Shown: positions 1-8,480, counted from the stretch's first letter. The stretch: 24,396 nucleotides of DNA from Cladosporium sp. IMV 00045 (GCA_001931905.2 MSJI02000468.1:1-24396), one strand, 5' to 3'. Notes: generated by a model not told the origin, from the sequence alone. A program made the numbers and translations.

Positions 1-540
1 CTACTAATATTATTAGTATCGAGTTCTTTACTAAGTAACTCGTAGAGCTACGTATCCGCTACTTTAAAGTTACCGCGTTTAATACGCTTTTTTAGGCCTA
101 TACGCTTTTATATACGTACTAGCCTACGTGCGTTAGTCTTAAAGCCGTCTAGTACTAAGATAGCTACGGTCTCGGTATCCGTAAGGCGAAGATTAGAGTA
201 TACGTTTAAGATAATAGCGCGAAGTTATAGCGAGTCCTTAATAAAAAGGCGAGACGATAGTCCTATCTCTTTTATCTTGCGTTTAAACGTTCGAACGGTA
301 AGAGGTATACCGGTAGCCTCTTCGATATAAATACGTATCTAATTATAGGTCTAACTAACGGCTTGCTAATCGCGTATCTAATCTACCTACGCGTCGAGAT
401 AAATACGTAGGCGGCCTACGTACCTTTTTTAGTATTCTTCTATTACGTAAATAAGGTAATATATATTCTTAGGGGCTATTACTATTAAAAATAATAGAAT
501 ATAGTATGTTTTAATATAAATAAGCCTAAATTTGGATTTT
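1..540. mobile_element. RIP-mutated transposon remnant (left edge)
   Basis: This AT-rich block is very different from the rest of the window. By my reading, positions 1-480 contain no CA dinucleotide and only three TG, while TA is very frequent and CG is retained. CA and TG return from about 540 onwards. Loss of CpA/TpG with gain of TpA on both strands is the mark of repeat-induced point mutation, the premeiotic fungal defence against duplicated DNA. The block is therefore a relic of a repeated element, cut by the window edge. The minus strand holds a degraded reading frame, listed separately. The right boundary lies near 535-545, where an 11-bp direct repeat begins. Confidence 0.85.
3..419 (-). 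pseudogene. Degraded transposon ORF, HTH (Clr5-like) N-terminal part of an integrase-core family
   Basis: In the minus-strand frame whose codons begin at positions divisible by three, a protein-like reading runs from about 419 to the window edge. It is interrupted by eight stops (at 387, 378, 366, 351, 339, 225, 108 and 48). All are TAA or TAG and none is TGA, as expected if Gln codons CAA/CAG lost their C by RIP. Recognisable stretches include EEATGIPLTVRTFKRKIKEI (about 263-323) and TNARRLVRI (about 111-137). These resemble, from memory, the helix-turn-helix N-terminus of fungal transposon proteins that carry an integrase core further downstream; that core would lie beyond the left edge. 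It is certainly non-functional. The family assignment is moderate and rests on remembered similarity. Confidence 0.5.
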
Positions 541-581
541 GGCACTATAGTAAAAATCAGGAAATCTGTAATTTTGGCACT
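536..581. repeat. 11-bp direct repeat at RIP boundary
   Basis: ATTTTGGCACT occurs at 536-546 and again at 571-581, start to start 35 bp. The pair sits exactly where CA/TG-depleted sequence gives way to normal sequence. It may mark the end of the dead transposon (subterminal repeat), but no matching inverted end is visible in the window. Confidence 0.5.
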
Positions 582-1068
582 TTTGTATATATGGCCGACC
601 CTTAGCATCGGCCTTCGGGGAGGACGTGCGGCATTTCTCCATGATCAAGACTCCATCATGATTGCCATCCTCGCCACGTTCTCCATTCGGTCACCGTGAC
701 AAGTCATCATGCACATTATTACGATGAACTGGCTTACATAAATGTCATGGCGAGCACGTGCCCGTCCCATTTACAGAGGCGAGACTGGTCGAGCCCGGTC
801 CGGAGGTCTTCGCTTGTGATTACATGTGATGACAGCATGTTGAATTGACTTTCTACGCAGGCCACTGACAACGTCACTCAGCGTAACCGCGGCTGGGTCT
901 GGACCAGAGCAACAGGAGCTCTCAGGAACCTACAAGACCTGCCGTTTGCCTTCCAGAATTGTTTCCATTCGTAAATATTACTTTCAATCCCTTCTTCCTC
1001 ACACACCACACCTCCTCATCACACTTCCCTACATCCTCTCCTCATTTCCACTTCAAATCACAGCAATC
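582..1068 (+). promoter_or_regulatory. Upstream region of the 1069 gene
   Basis: There is no gene here. Base composition returns to normal after the transposon relic. From about 985 to 1055 the plus strand is strongly C/T-rich, the pyrimidine-rich leader common ahead of well expressed fungal genes, followed by CAATC just before the ATG at 1069. No clear TATA box was seen. Confidence 0.4.
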
Positions 1069-2286
1069 ATGTTTCCCGCAGCACCTAGAATGGCCTTCAG
1101 GTCGACGAGAGCTCTCAGACTCCGCCAGCCCGTCCGCCTGAACCAGCGTCAAAACATCCGTTTCCAGTCTACAGAGGGTGCAAAGCAGGGCGGCAGCAAT
1201 GGCGCCATGGCCGGAGGTATCGTCGGTGGCGGTGTCGCTCTCTTCACCGGTTTCCTTTTCTACCACTTCTCTGGCGCAAGAGGCATTGTCAACAGCGTTC
1301 ACTCCGCTAAAGCGACCGCCGACTCCGCTTTCCAGAAGACTACCAAATACACCCCCGAGCCTGGCCAGGCCACTCAATGGCTGAGGGAGACCGTCGAGAG
1401 CTACACTAAGTTCATCCCCGGCGCCTCCACCTACGTCGACACGGCCTTCGACGATCTCGAGAAGATCCGCAGCAAGCATGGCGAGGAGGTCGACAAGATC
1501 GTCCGCGAGGCCTACGACCAGATGAAGGGCGTCACCAAGTCCGGCTTCACCGCCGAGTCCGCCTCGCAGGCCTGGGAGATCCTGCAGGACACCTTCGTGC
1601 GCATCGGCAAGCTCGCCGGCGATGCCTCCGAGGACATTCTCAACAACCACCCCAACCTGAAGGAGAAGTTCGGCGGCAAATTCCAGCAGCTCAAGCAGAT
1701 GGGCGACCAGTACGGTCCTGAGGCCAAGAAGCAGGTCGACGAGACCTGGGACGAGATCCAGAACATTCTCAAGTCCGGCTTCAGTGTAACGTCCGTCACG
1801 AAGATCCAGAAGCTCGTGCAGGACAAGAGTGAGGAGCTGAAGAAGTACGGCGACCAGGCGTGGCAGAAGGGCATTGAGCAGGCCAAGCCGCTGCTCGACA
1901 AGAGCCCGCAGATCAAGGAGCTCGTCGAGAACAACAAAGAGAAGCTCCTCAAGGGCGACGTCTCCCAGCTGTGGGAGAAGCTGCAAGACGCCACCAAGTC
2001 CGGCAACACCGATGACCTGCAGTCTTTCGTCAAGGAGCAGGTGAACAAGGTCTCGAAGAGCAGTGGCGGCAGCGGCAGCGGTATCGAGCAGCTGCTCAAC
2101 ATGATCCCCGGCGGAGGTGACATTGGCGGCAAGCTCCAGCAACTGCAGGAGATCGGCCAGAAGCACGGCGACGAGGCTGAGAAGCTCGTCAAGAGCGCCG
2201 TCGAGGAGATCAAGAAGGTCTTGCAGTCTAAGGTCGAGGAGGCCGAGAAACTCAAGAACAAGGCTGAGAAGGATGCTAAGAACTAA
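1069..2286 (+). CDS. Mitochondrial membrane-anchored helical-repeat protein, function unknown
   Basis: Intronless, 405 aa. I chose the ATG at 1069 rather than the open frame from 946, because it begins an Arg-rich, acid-free presequence (residues 1-34, ending RQNIRFQS) typical of mitochondrial import. One hydrophobic, glycine-rich segment follows at about residues 47-67 and is probably a membrane anchor. The rest is charged, amphipathic helix. Three copies of a module of about 30 residues are visible at about 131-160, 208-238 and 359-388, sharing a G-x-x-(Y/H)-G-x-E-(A/V)-x-K core, then a helix ending in KSGF or LQSK. A looser fourth copy lies at about 255-278. A Gly/Ser linker lies at 331-351. 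The layout suggests an inner-membrane protein with a long helical domain on one side; apolipoprotein-like or membrane-shaping roles are possible but not shown. I do not recognise a named family. Confidence 0.85.
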   Translation: MFPAAPRMAFRSTRALRLRQPVRLNQRQNIRFQSTEGAKQGGSNGAMAGGIVGGGVALFTGFLFYHFSGARGIVNSVHSAKATADSAFQKTTKYTPEPGQATQWLRETVESYTKFIPGASTYVDTAFDDLEKIRSKHGEEVDKIVREAYDQMKGVTKSGFTAESASQAWEILQDTFVRIGKLAGDASEDILNNHPNLKEKFGGKFQQLKQMGDQYGPEAKKQVDETWDEIQNILKSGFSVTSVTKIQKLVQDKSEELKKYGDQAWQKGIEQAKPLLDKSPQIKELVENNKEKLLKGDVSQLWEKLQDATKSGNTDDLQSFVKEQVNKVSKSSGGSGSGIEQLLNMIPGGGDIGGKLQQLQEIGQKHGDEAEKLVKSAVEEIKKVLQSKVEEAEKLKNKAEKDAKN

Positions 2287-2691
2287 GACTATGTAATTCT
2301 AATTTCCTCTTGTACGAAGTTTAGCGTGTATGAATGAAAGAGCATAATTGTCCCAAAACCTACAAGTCATCCCATTTCAATTTTGTGATCTGCACTCGTG
2401 TCTGGAAAGACCCAAGTCGCAGATGCAATGATTCCTGGTGTGCATTACCGGTTTTGCTGTCTGTATCGTTCTTCTATCAATCTTTACGTCCAAAGTCTGT
2501 ACAAATCTGAGACTTCACATCAAAAAGCAAACGCCTGTCTAACCAAGTCGAAGCAGCACTCGCAAGTCCGTATGTAACAATATCCTTCATGGCCGCCCAC
2601 AATGACAGTTCAAAACTCCATCATTCCATACCCAACACCAAAACCCAAACTCCAATCCAACCACCCAAAACCACCACCCCGCTCCACCCAC
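2287..2691. other. Intergenic, convergent 3' ends
   Basis: These 405 bases lie between two convergent genes and contain their 3' untranslated regions. The right part is CA-rich. Nothing else supported was seen. Confidence 0.5.
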
Positions 2692-4050
2692 CTACGGCCC
2701 ACCAACAACAACAGTCAACTCCTCAGCCCACCCAGCCACAACACCACTCTGATCCACGCCCCCATCCGGATTAACATCATCATACGAAAATGCATACCCC
2801 CTCCCATCGACCTCCTCCCTGTGCACAAAAGCACTGTACCAATTCACCGGTCCCGTCTGATAATACCTATCAGCGTGCACGCCGGGCTGCAACTCACCGC
2901 CTCCCCCCTCGACAAGGAGCGTGCCGCGATTGAAAGCTGCGCAGAGTCGGGGCACAATGGCGCGGTGGATTGCGTTGTCGGACCCGGTAATGGCGAAGGG
3001 CCCGCTGTTGCAGCCGAAAATGTCTGCCGCGGACGGGCGGGCGTACGGTCTGCTGTCGCCGGCGCACGTGAGGAGGTTGTCGGGCGTGACGCGGCAGGCG
3101 ACAGGGCCGGCGGGGGATTGCGTGTTGATCGTGAGGGTGTGCGACGTGTAGTGTTTCCAGACGCGGTCGATGTATTTGGTGAAATAGGACTGGAAGGCTC
3201 GCGGGTTCGTGGAGATGAAATCTATAGGCGCGATGATGCGCAGCGGGCGGCCGGGTGCGGTGGCGTGGCAGAGGTCGCCCCAGGGCATGCCGTCGCGGGC
3301 GGTCTGGTCGACGAGCGCTCTGCAGATGGCGGGAACGGCGTTAGGGCGCAGGCCTTTGGTGCTCTGGATGCTGGCGGTGCCTCTGGTTCGCAGGGACATG
3401 CCGAGGACGAGGCCGACGAAGTCAACGTAGGAGATGTTGGCGTATAAGCCGCCGGCTGCGGTGTTGGTGAGTTCAACGAAGCCCCAGTTGACGGTTGAGC
3501 TGGGGTCTTCGGGGTTGATGGCTGAGGGTTCGACGAGAGAGGGCCCGTTCGTTTCGATCGACCAGATGGTCCAGAAACGTAGGGAGCCTTCGGCGAACTA
3601 GATGCGCGCTGATGAGATGTAGTCGGGGATCGTGACGTGGGTTGTGCTCCCTTTTGGTCCAAGAGGAATCGCAACGTTGGCAGTGACTCGCTGTGGAATC
3701 ACCTCACCGGGGCTGGAGGAAGGGTAGTAGAAGGTGCTATCCGGCCGTAGCATGACGAGTCGACCCTTCGAGTCGAGGCCAGTGACATAGGCATTGATCT
3801 GTCTTCCTCGAAAGTTGTTGACCAAAGCAAGGGGAAGTTTTGCATTGTCTGGAGCTGCAGAAGCTGCGAAAGAATGAACCGGAACGGCTATCTCGATTGG
3901 CGCCGGGGCTGTTGCGTTGATTGTGTTGTCCTTTGTAATGATGATCTTGTCCACGTTGCCAGGGGAGACGGTGATGATTGGCACAGCCAGTGTTAGACTG
4001 CAGAGCAGTCCGAGACAAGCTGCGATGAGAAGATATGAGAGAGATCGCAT
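2692..4050 (-). pseudogene. Secreted GH64 beta-1,3-glucanase interrupted by one in-frame TAG
   Basis: Reading down from the ATG at 4050 gives a signal peptide (residues 1-23, hydrophobic, ending TLAVP) and 150 residues ending ISSARI. Then comes TAG (3598-3600). The same frame reopens at once with FAEGSLRF and stays open for 301 residues to a normal-looking C-terminus (ELTVVVGGP) at 2692, for 452 codons in all. The whole resembles glycoside hydrolase family 64 (laminaripentaose-producing type, thaumatin-like fold). NWGFVE (Glu193) and SYVDFVG (Asp210) match the spacing of the family's proposed catalytic Glu and Asp, as I remember it. Family members have an aromatic residue, usually Trp, where the stop lies, so one base change TGG to TAG explains the break. 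On the plus strand that is CCA to CTA, a RIP-like C-to-T change at CpA. Product would be a truncated N-terminal fragment without catalytic residues. Alternatives are a sequencing error, stop-codon readthrough, or a strain polymorphism. Confidence 0.8.
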
Positions 4051-5162
4051 GTCTGTAATGTAATGACTGTATGTGTAAAGATGTTTGGGCAAGAAAGAAA
4101 TGTCAAAAGAGAGACTGCAGAACAACAAGTATTAATAACAAAGAATAACAAGTGAATGGATGAATTCACTAAAACCAGACATGGTCATTATGGAGCGGAT
4201 ACCAGAGGCTGATATTTGTATCAGAAGGCCAGTATCAGGAGGCCATGGCAAGAAATGCCGACTCAATCGGCGAGGTCGGCATCCATCGCTTACAGATGAA
4301 ATCTTGATAAATTTTTGCGTTCGGCACATCGCTTGACCCCGGTATCTGATCAAAGTGATAGTTGCATGAGCTTCGAAGCATGTCTAGACCGTATCATGCC
4401 ACCGGAAAGCGGTGCGATTGGAGAACGATGTCATTAAGAGGCGGCTGCCCCAGTCCACGAGCCGTACCTTCAGGCCGGTTTGCATAGGAGAAGCTGCCAA
4501 GAACGATCCAATTCTATGTGAGCGTGACATTCTTTGCTGAGTAAGTGAAATGTGACCCAAAGCGGTCCAAGCCTAGTCACCTGGACTCGCGTTGATGGGA
4601 GGCTGTGTTGTTCTATGATTCGATAATAGTACATATGACCTGGTCGCGAGCCGAAAGCATGCGTGCCGCACGCGGCGTGTCCAGTATTATTTGGTACTGG
4701 AGTCTTTGCGCCTGTGGCGGCGCGAGAAATCATTGAAGTCTGTGTGCCGATTGTCATTGGCTGAGGCTGGAAAATGAAGGCTGGCTTGCTCTGCCGCGAT
4801 TCGAAGTCCAGATCTCTTCGCGGCGACATGTTGGGTCGCAATAACACAGTAAGTATTGCTTTGCGCGTGCATCGTAATAAGGTCAACACTGTGGGCGACA
4901 TTGTCATGATGGTTGAATTGAGACCTCCACAGATCCATTGTGCTCGTGAGAGTAGACTTTCCGCGTAACAACTTCTTGTATGCCGGGTCCGTTGCGTTAC
5001 AACCCTGAGCTATGCATTCAAGCGAGACCAATTCCTTAGTTCATTGATGCCAATGATGGTTGTACAATCGGATCGTCGAGATGTCGTGCTCGCCATGTGT
5101 CTCCACGGCGCGACGGCTGATTCATAAGCCAGTATTCACTTGCGCGCAAAACAATTCCCCAA
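4051..5162. other. Intergenic region, no supported gene
   Basis: The region of 1.1 kb lies between the 5' end of the GH64 gene and the 3' end of COQ4. Several open frames of 60-145 codons exist on both strands, but none shows recognisable protein features, splice structure or a family motif. The only structure noted is the tandem 14-bp repeat at 4218-4245. The part just right of 4050 would serve as the GH64 leader and promoter. Confidence 0.5.
4218..4245. repeat. Tandem 14-bp duplication
   Basis: GTATCAGAAGGCCA (4218-4231) is followed without a gap by GTATCAGGAGGCCA (4232-4245), identical except for one A/G difference. It looks like a small local duplication in non-coding DNA. Confidence 0.7.
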
Positions 5163-6014
5163 TTACGAGTTCTGTTCCCACGCAGCCTTCTCTGCTCTCT
5201 TTTGGTCTCTCAGCTTCTTCCTGATCTCTCGAAGGTTGGGCGGCATCTCGATTCCAAGTCTTGCCCTCAGCTCGTCTGCATCTGTCTCCAGCTCTTCTTC
5301 CCAATACACGTTCAACATCTCCTCTGCTTTAAGGCCATTGGCCATCGCCCAAGGTCCGTAGACTTCGAAGAACCGTTTCCGCTCAACGGGCTTCAACCTG
5401 ACAATCGCGGCCAAGCTGAGCCCTGTCATGGGTAGCACGGTGTTTGCGAACTCGAAGGCCTTGACAGCCAACTCGCCCTCGATGATGATAGGCAAGCCAG
5501 TAATAGCGTGGATGAAGTCGTGGATCTCGCGGTATCGCTGCATAACGTATGCCTCCTCTGGATCGTCAATGTATCTTACAGGATCGCGGGTGTCCGGCGT
5601 CACACCCTCACTGTCAAGCCATGCTGCATAAGCTCTACCCACAGAGTTCTCTGGCAGTTGCCTCAGCTTTTCCAGTGACAAAGTCTTTGAGGTAATCTTT
5701 GGTCTATCGCGCAGGATCCTTCGTCCAGTCGGGTGTGCAATCATGGCATGACGGAGTCGAGTTACGAAGTAAGGCTTTGCGGTCGCTTCGCCTAGTGAGG
5801 CAATGAGATCATGGCGGTAAGGGTTGAACAGAGAACCAAAAGCTGATCCAACTGCTAAGGCGCCGCGTTCGATGTATGTGAGAGGCACATGACCGGGATA
5901 GTTGGGTGGTGGACGGTTGAGGACGGAAAAGGTACGCTGGCGAAGAGGTGCTGGGAGGCGGAGTATTCTGTTCAGGGCAATGCCAGAACGTTTAGTTGAC
6001 AACGCAGATGACAT
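5163..6014 (-). CDS. COQ4: Ubiquinone biosynthesis protein COQ4, mitochondrial
   Basis: Intronless, 283 aa from the ATG at 6014. COQ4 acts in coenzyme Q synthesis on the matrix face of the inner mitochondrial membrane, as part of the COQ complex. The family signature HDxxHx11E is fully present: His165, Asp166, His169 and Glu181, within [14 protein letters not shown] and the following [22 protein letters not shown] (about 27-45) matches the conserved start of the mature fungal protein. Residues 1-28 are basic and acid-free, fitting an import presequence. I preferred 6014 (A at -3, usual family length) over in-frame ATGs at 6047 and 6152, which would add 11 and 46 residues. The C-terminus is charged and helical. 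It is divergent from the ketopantoate reductase gene with a shared promoter. Confidence 0.95.
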   Translation of the reverse strand: MSSALSTKRSGIALNRILRLPAPLRQRTFSVLNRPPPNYPGHVPLTYIERGALAVGSAFGSLFNPYRHDLIASLGEATAKPYFVTRLRHAMIAHPTGRRILRDRPKITSKTLSLEKLRQLPENSVGRAYAAWLDSEGVTPDTRDPVRYIDDPEEAYVMQRYREIHDFIHAITGLPIIIEGELAVKAFEFANTVLPMTGLSLAAIVRLKPVERKRFFEVYGPWAMANGLKAEEMLNVYWEEELETDADELRARLGIEMPPNLREIRKKLRDQKRAEKAAWEQNS

Positions 6015-6453
6015 GCTGCAGACTGGTGGAGGATGTATATATCTCATAGCATTTCTTGTGTGTATGTTGTATCTGTTATTAGAGCTCATGCTCCCACAGA
6101 CCCTCTCGCCCTGCGGAGCTGAGCCCTGAACTTCCGAGCGAGAGAGCATCACCTCCCAAGTCTTGACGCCAGTGATTTTGCGCTCCTACGCCAGCCAATC
6201 GACCAGACATCTCACATCCACCCGCTTCTCGCCACATTAGCATTCACAACTTCCTTTTCTAGGACTGCTATGCTAGGTTCATAGCACCACGGCCAATCTG
6301 TATTTCACAGCCCTCCACCACCTCCCGCGAAGAATACCGCGGCCCAACCGAGGATGCTTGGCCGATAGCCTTCAAGCGGGCCGGGTGGCCTTGCACCTCG
6401 TCCAACATCAGAGCATACGATCGGTCTCGTGGTGGAGAGGCGAAGAGGCTGCC
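6015..6453. promoter_or_regulatory. Shared divergent promoter with two GCCAATC boxes
   Basis: These 439 bases separate the starts of COQ4 (left, minus) and the ketopantoate reductase (right, plus). GCCAATC occurs twice on the plus strand (CCAAT at 6195-6199 and 6293-6297). CCAAT is the core site of the Hap2/3/5 (CBC) complex, which controls many fungal respiratory genes. Regulation of COQ4 by this complex is inference. The right half also holds two tiny upstream ORFs, listed separately. Confidence 0.45.
6270..6368 (+). promoter_or_regulatory. Two four-codon upstream ORFs before the 6454 start
   Basis: ATGCTAGGTTCATAG (6270-6284) and ATGCTTGGCCGATAG (6354-6368) encode Met-Leu-Gly-Ser and Met-Leu-Gly-Arg. 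Both have the same length and pattern. They are the last two ATGs before the main start at 6454. If the transcript starts upstream of 6270 they could dampen or condition translation of the reductase. The transcript start is not known from sequence. Confidence 0.4.
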
Positions 6454-7923
6454 ATGGAGTCAAAGAGCATATCTAGTGGAGAAGCATTGGTGGCGCGAGA
6501 CCAGGACGACATCGACAACAGCGGTGACCTGAACGACAAGCCTATGGACTACTCTTTGAGCGCAATGGATCGCCAGTACGCAACACAAACATCAGTGCCT
6601 CGGCGCATCCACATTCTCGGTACTGGAAGCATTGGCAAGCTGGTAGCTCATTCGCTGCGCGGCATTGCGAATCCACCTCCTGTAACCCTCCTTCTACATA
6701 AAAGAGCTCTACTGGACGCGTGGGAGAACAGCGCCAAAGAGATCACAATCAGCGATGATGGCACCGAGATCAAGAGAAAAGGATATGAAGTTGAGCTTCT
6801 GCCGCTTATCATGAGGCAACACGGCGTGGAACTGAAAGAGGGTGAAACCGGCTTGTACGACGCTGAAGGGATTTGGAGGCCGCATGAGGCTGCACAGGTA
6901 GCCAAAGAGCAAGAGGAAGAGCAAGAGCAAGAGGCTCCTGGCGAAAGTTCCGATGAGGCAACCGAAGAGATGGTCGAGAAGTTTGATGATGATGGAAACC
7001 CCATCGAAGACGATACGATTCACAATCTTCTGGTTACTACCAAGGCGCCCGTCACGATCGCGGCGCTGGCAGGAATCAAGCACCGTCTGGCCCCTACCAG
7101 TACTATCTGCTTCCTGCAGAATGGAATGGGCGTCATCGATGAGGTGAACGCAAAATTGTTCCCTAACGAGCAAGACAGGCCAAACTACATGCAAGGCATC
7201 ATCACGCACGGTGTCAATGTTCCGCCTGCAATCGCCGAACGCAACCCGTTCTATGCTGTCCACGCAGGCCATGGCACCATCGCCCTTTCTCTGCAGCCTT
7301 CATCTGCCTCCAATTCGCCTGTGACCGATTTGGCACAACCTGCGGACCGTGACATCCATGACATCCAGTCCGAGCTGTGGGCAGACTCCTCTCGCTACCT
7401 TCTTCGCACACTTACACGTACACCTGTGCTCTGCGCAGTCGGTTTCACGCCCAACGAGCTACTTCAACTTCAGCTCGAGAAGCTCGCAGTCAACTCTGTG
7501 CTCAACCCTCTCACTGTCCTCCTCGACGCCCGCAACGGCAGCATTCTGTACAACTTCGCAATGACACGCACCCTGCGACTTATGCTCGCAGAGACTTCGC
7601 TTGTCATCCGCTCCCTGCCCGAATTGCAGAACGTCCCCAACATCGAAACAAGATTCAGCTCTCAGCGGCTTGAAACGCTTGTGGTCAATGTCGCAAACAC
7701 GACCCGCGATAACATCAGCTCGATGTTGGCCGATGTGCGTGCTGGAAGACAAACCGAAGTCGAATACATCAATGGCTACATTGTGAGGCGAGGCGAGGAG
7801 ATTGGAATTAAGTGCGTTGTCAACTATGCGATCATGCAGACCGTTATTGGAAAGGCGAACATGACGCAGAGAGAAGTGCGAGGCGAATATGCCACCGAGC
7901 CTAGGGATCCGAACGCGACTTGA
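6454..7923 (+). CDS. 2-dehydropantoate 2-reductase (ketopantoate reductase)
   Basis: Intronless, 489 aa from the ATG at 6454 (GCCATGG, strong context). The frame is open from 6358 but lacks an earlier ATG. The enzyme reduces ketopantoate to pantoate with NADPH, a step to pantothenate and CoA. The NADP-binding Rossmann motif ILGTGSIG lies at 54-61. VTTKA (Lys197) and LQNGMG (Asn223) follow. The catalytic-lysine block EKLAVNSVLNPL puts Lys at 343, and TEVEYINGYIV (Glu435) corresponds to the glutamate block near the C-terminus of the E. coli enzyme PanE. Two things are odd: an acidic low-complexity insert (about 150-188, EEEQEQEAPGESSDE) between the first strands and VTTKA, and an N-terminal extension of about 50 residues with no clear presequence. 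The closest role is PanE/Pan5-type; a reductase of another branched 2-oxo acid is possible. Confidence 0.9.
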   Translation: MESKSISSGEALVARDQDDIDNSGDLNDKPMDYSLSAMDRQYATQTSVPRRIHILGTGSIGKLVAHSLRGIANPPPVTLLLHKRALLDAWENSAKEITISDDGTEIKRKGYEVELLPLIMRQHGVELKEGETGLYDAEGIWRPHEAAQVAKEQEEEQEQEAPGESSDEATEEMVEKFDDDGNPIEDDTIHNLLVTTKAPVTIAALAGIKHRLAPTSTICFLQNGMGVIDEVNAKLFPNEQDRPNYMQGIITHGVNVPPAIAERNPFYAVHAGHGTIALSLQPSSASNSPVTDLAQPADRDIHDIQSELWADSSRYLLRTLTRTPVLCAVGFTPNELLQLQLEKLAVNSVLNPLTVLLDARNGSILYNFAMTRTLRLMLAETSLVIRSLPELQNVPNIETRFSSQRLETLVVNVANTTRDNISSMLADVRAGRQTEVEYINGYIVRRGEEIGIKCVVNYAIMQTVIGKANMTQREVRGEYATEPRDPNAT

Positions 7924-8480
7924 TCGAGGTTGTTTGAGATTTCATGTTCGCTTATGTTTGTTTTGTATATATTGTCTTTCTATCAGGTATATTATGTAAA
8001 GATTTAGTTCATCTTGTTTTTCCACATTTTCATCAGGACATAATCATCTATACTGCTAGAGCGGAGTCGATGGCTCTAACGGTTGACATGGGAGATTTCA
8101 TCGACCTGGGATGTCCTATCAATGTTGAATCGAGTATCTTCCCATCACGCAAACATCCCGAGATCAAGACGGCCTCGTCTGGACATTGTATGTCTTGTCG
8201 TGACTATGCGTGGCTGAAAAGACTAGACTCGACCACTGATCTACTCATGACTTGCATGGAAAGATTCTCCGCATCGCCAATCCCAAAATCGCGATTCGAT
8301 GAGATCTTAGCGCGATCCGCGATCGAGGCATAACCGCAACACCGTAACCACAACCACCCATGACGCAGTGCCTGGCTCGAGCATTGTGTTCAAGGGAAAT
8401 CCAGTAGGTAAAGTCAATGGTAAGACGCTCTTCTCTTGTTTCGTAGATTCGTTCCTTCCCTTCTTCCTGCCCTACCGTCC
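7924..8480 (+). promoter_or_regulatory. Intergenic region and photolyase promoter, GATC-rich element
   Basis: No supported gene lies in this 557-bp stretch; a 129-codon open frame at 7944-8333 has no recognisable features. Near its right side, 8293-8326 packs GATTCGAT, GAGATC, two GCGATC copies seven bases apart (8312-8317, 8319-8324) and GATCGA (8321-8326), about 155 bp before the photolyase ATG. GATCGA resembles the binding motif reported for the Neurospora White Collar light-response complex, which would fit a light-induced photolyase. This is motif-level inference. C/T-rich leader sequence follows at about 8425-8475. Confidence 0.4.

Noticed and set aside
1042..2166. Long minus-strand open frames (374 and 249 codons) opposite the helical-repeat gene
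   Set aside because: Low-complexity Leu/Val- or Ser-rich readings caused by the codon bias of the plus-strand gene, which has a presequence, membrane segment and repeats.
2602..3447. Plus-strand 281-codon frame over the GH64 gene
   Set aside because: No recognisable protein; the minus strand here carries clear GH64 sequence with catalytic motifs.
4470..5031. Two minus-strand frames of 145 and 114 codons
   Set aside because: Overlapping, mixed composition and no recognisable motif; treated as non-coding.
7944..8333. 129-codon open frame between the reductase and photolyase
   Set aside because: No domain, no splice signals, and its end overlaps the putative photolyase promoter motifs; likely chance.
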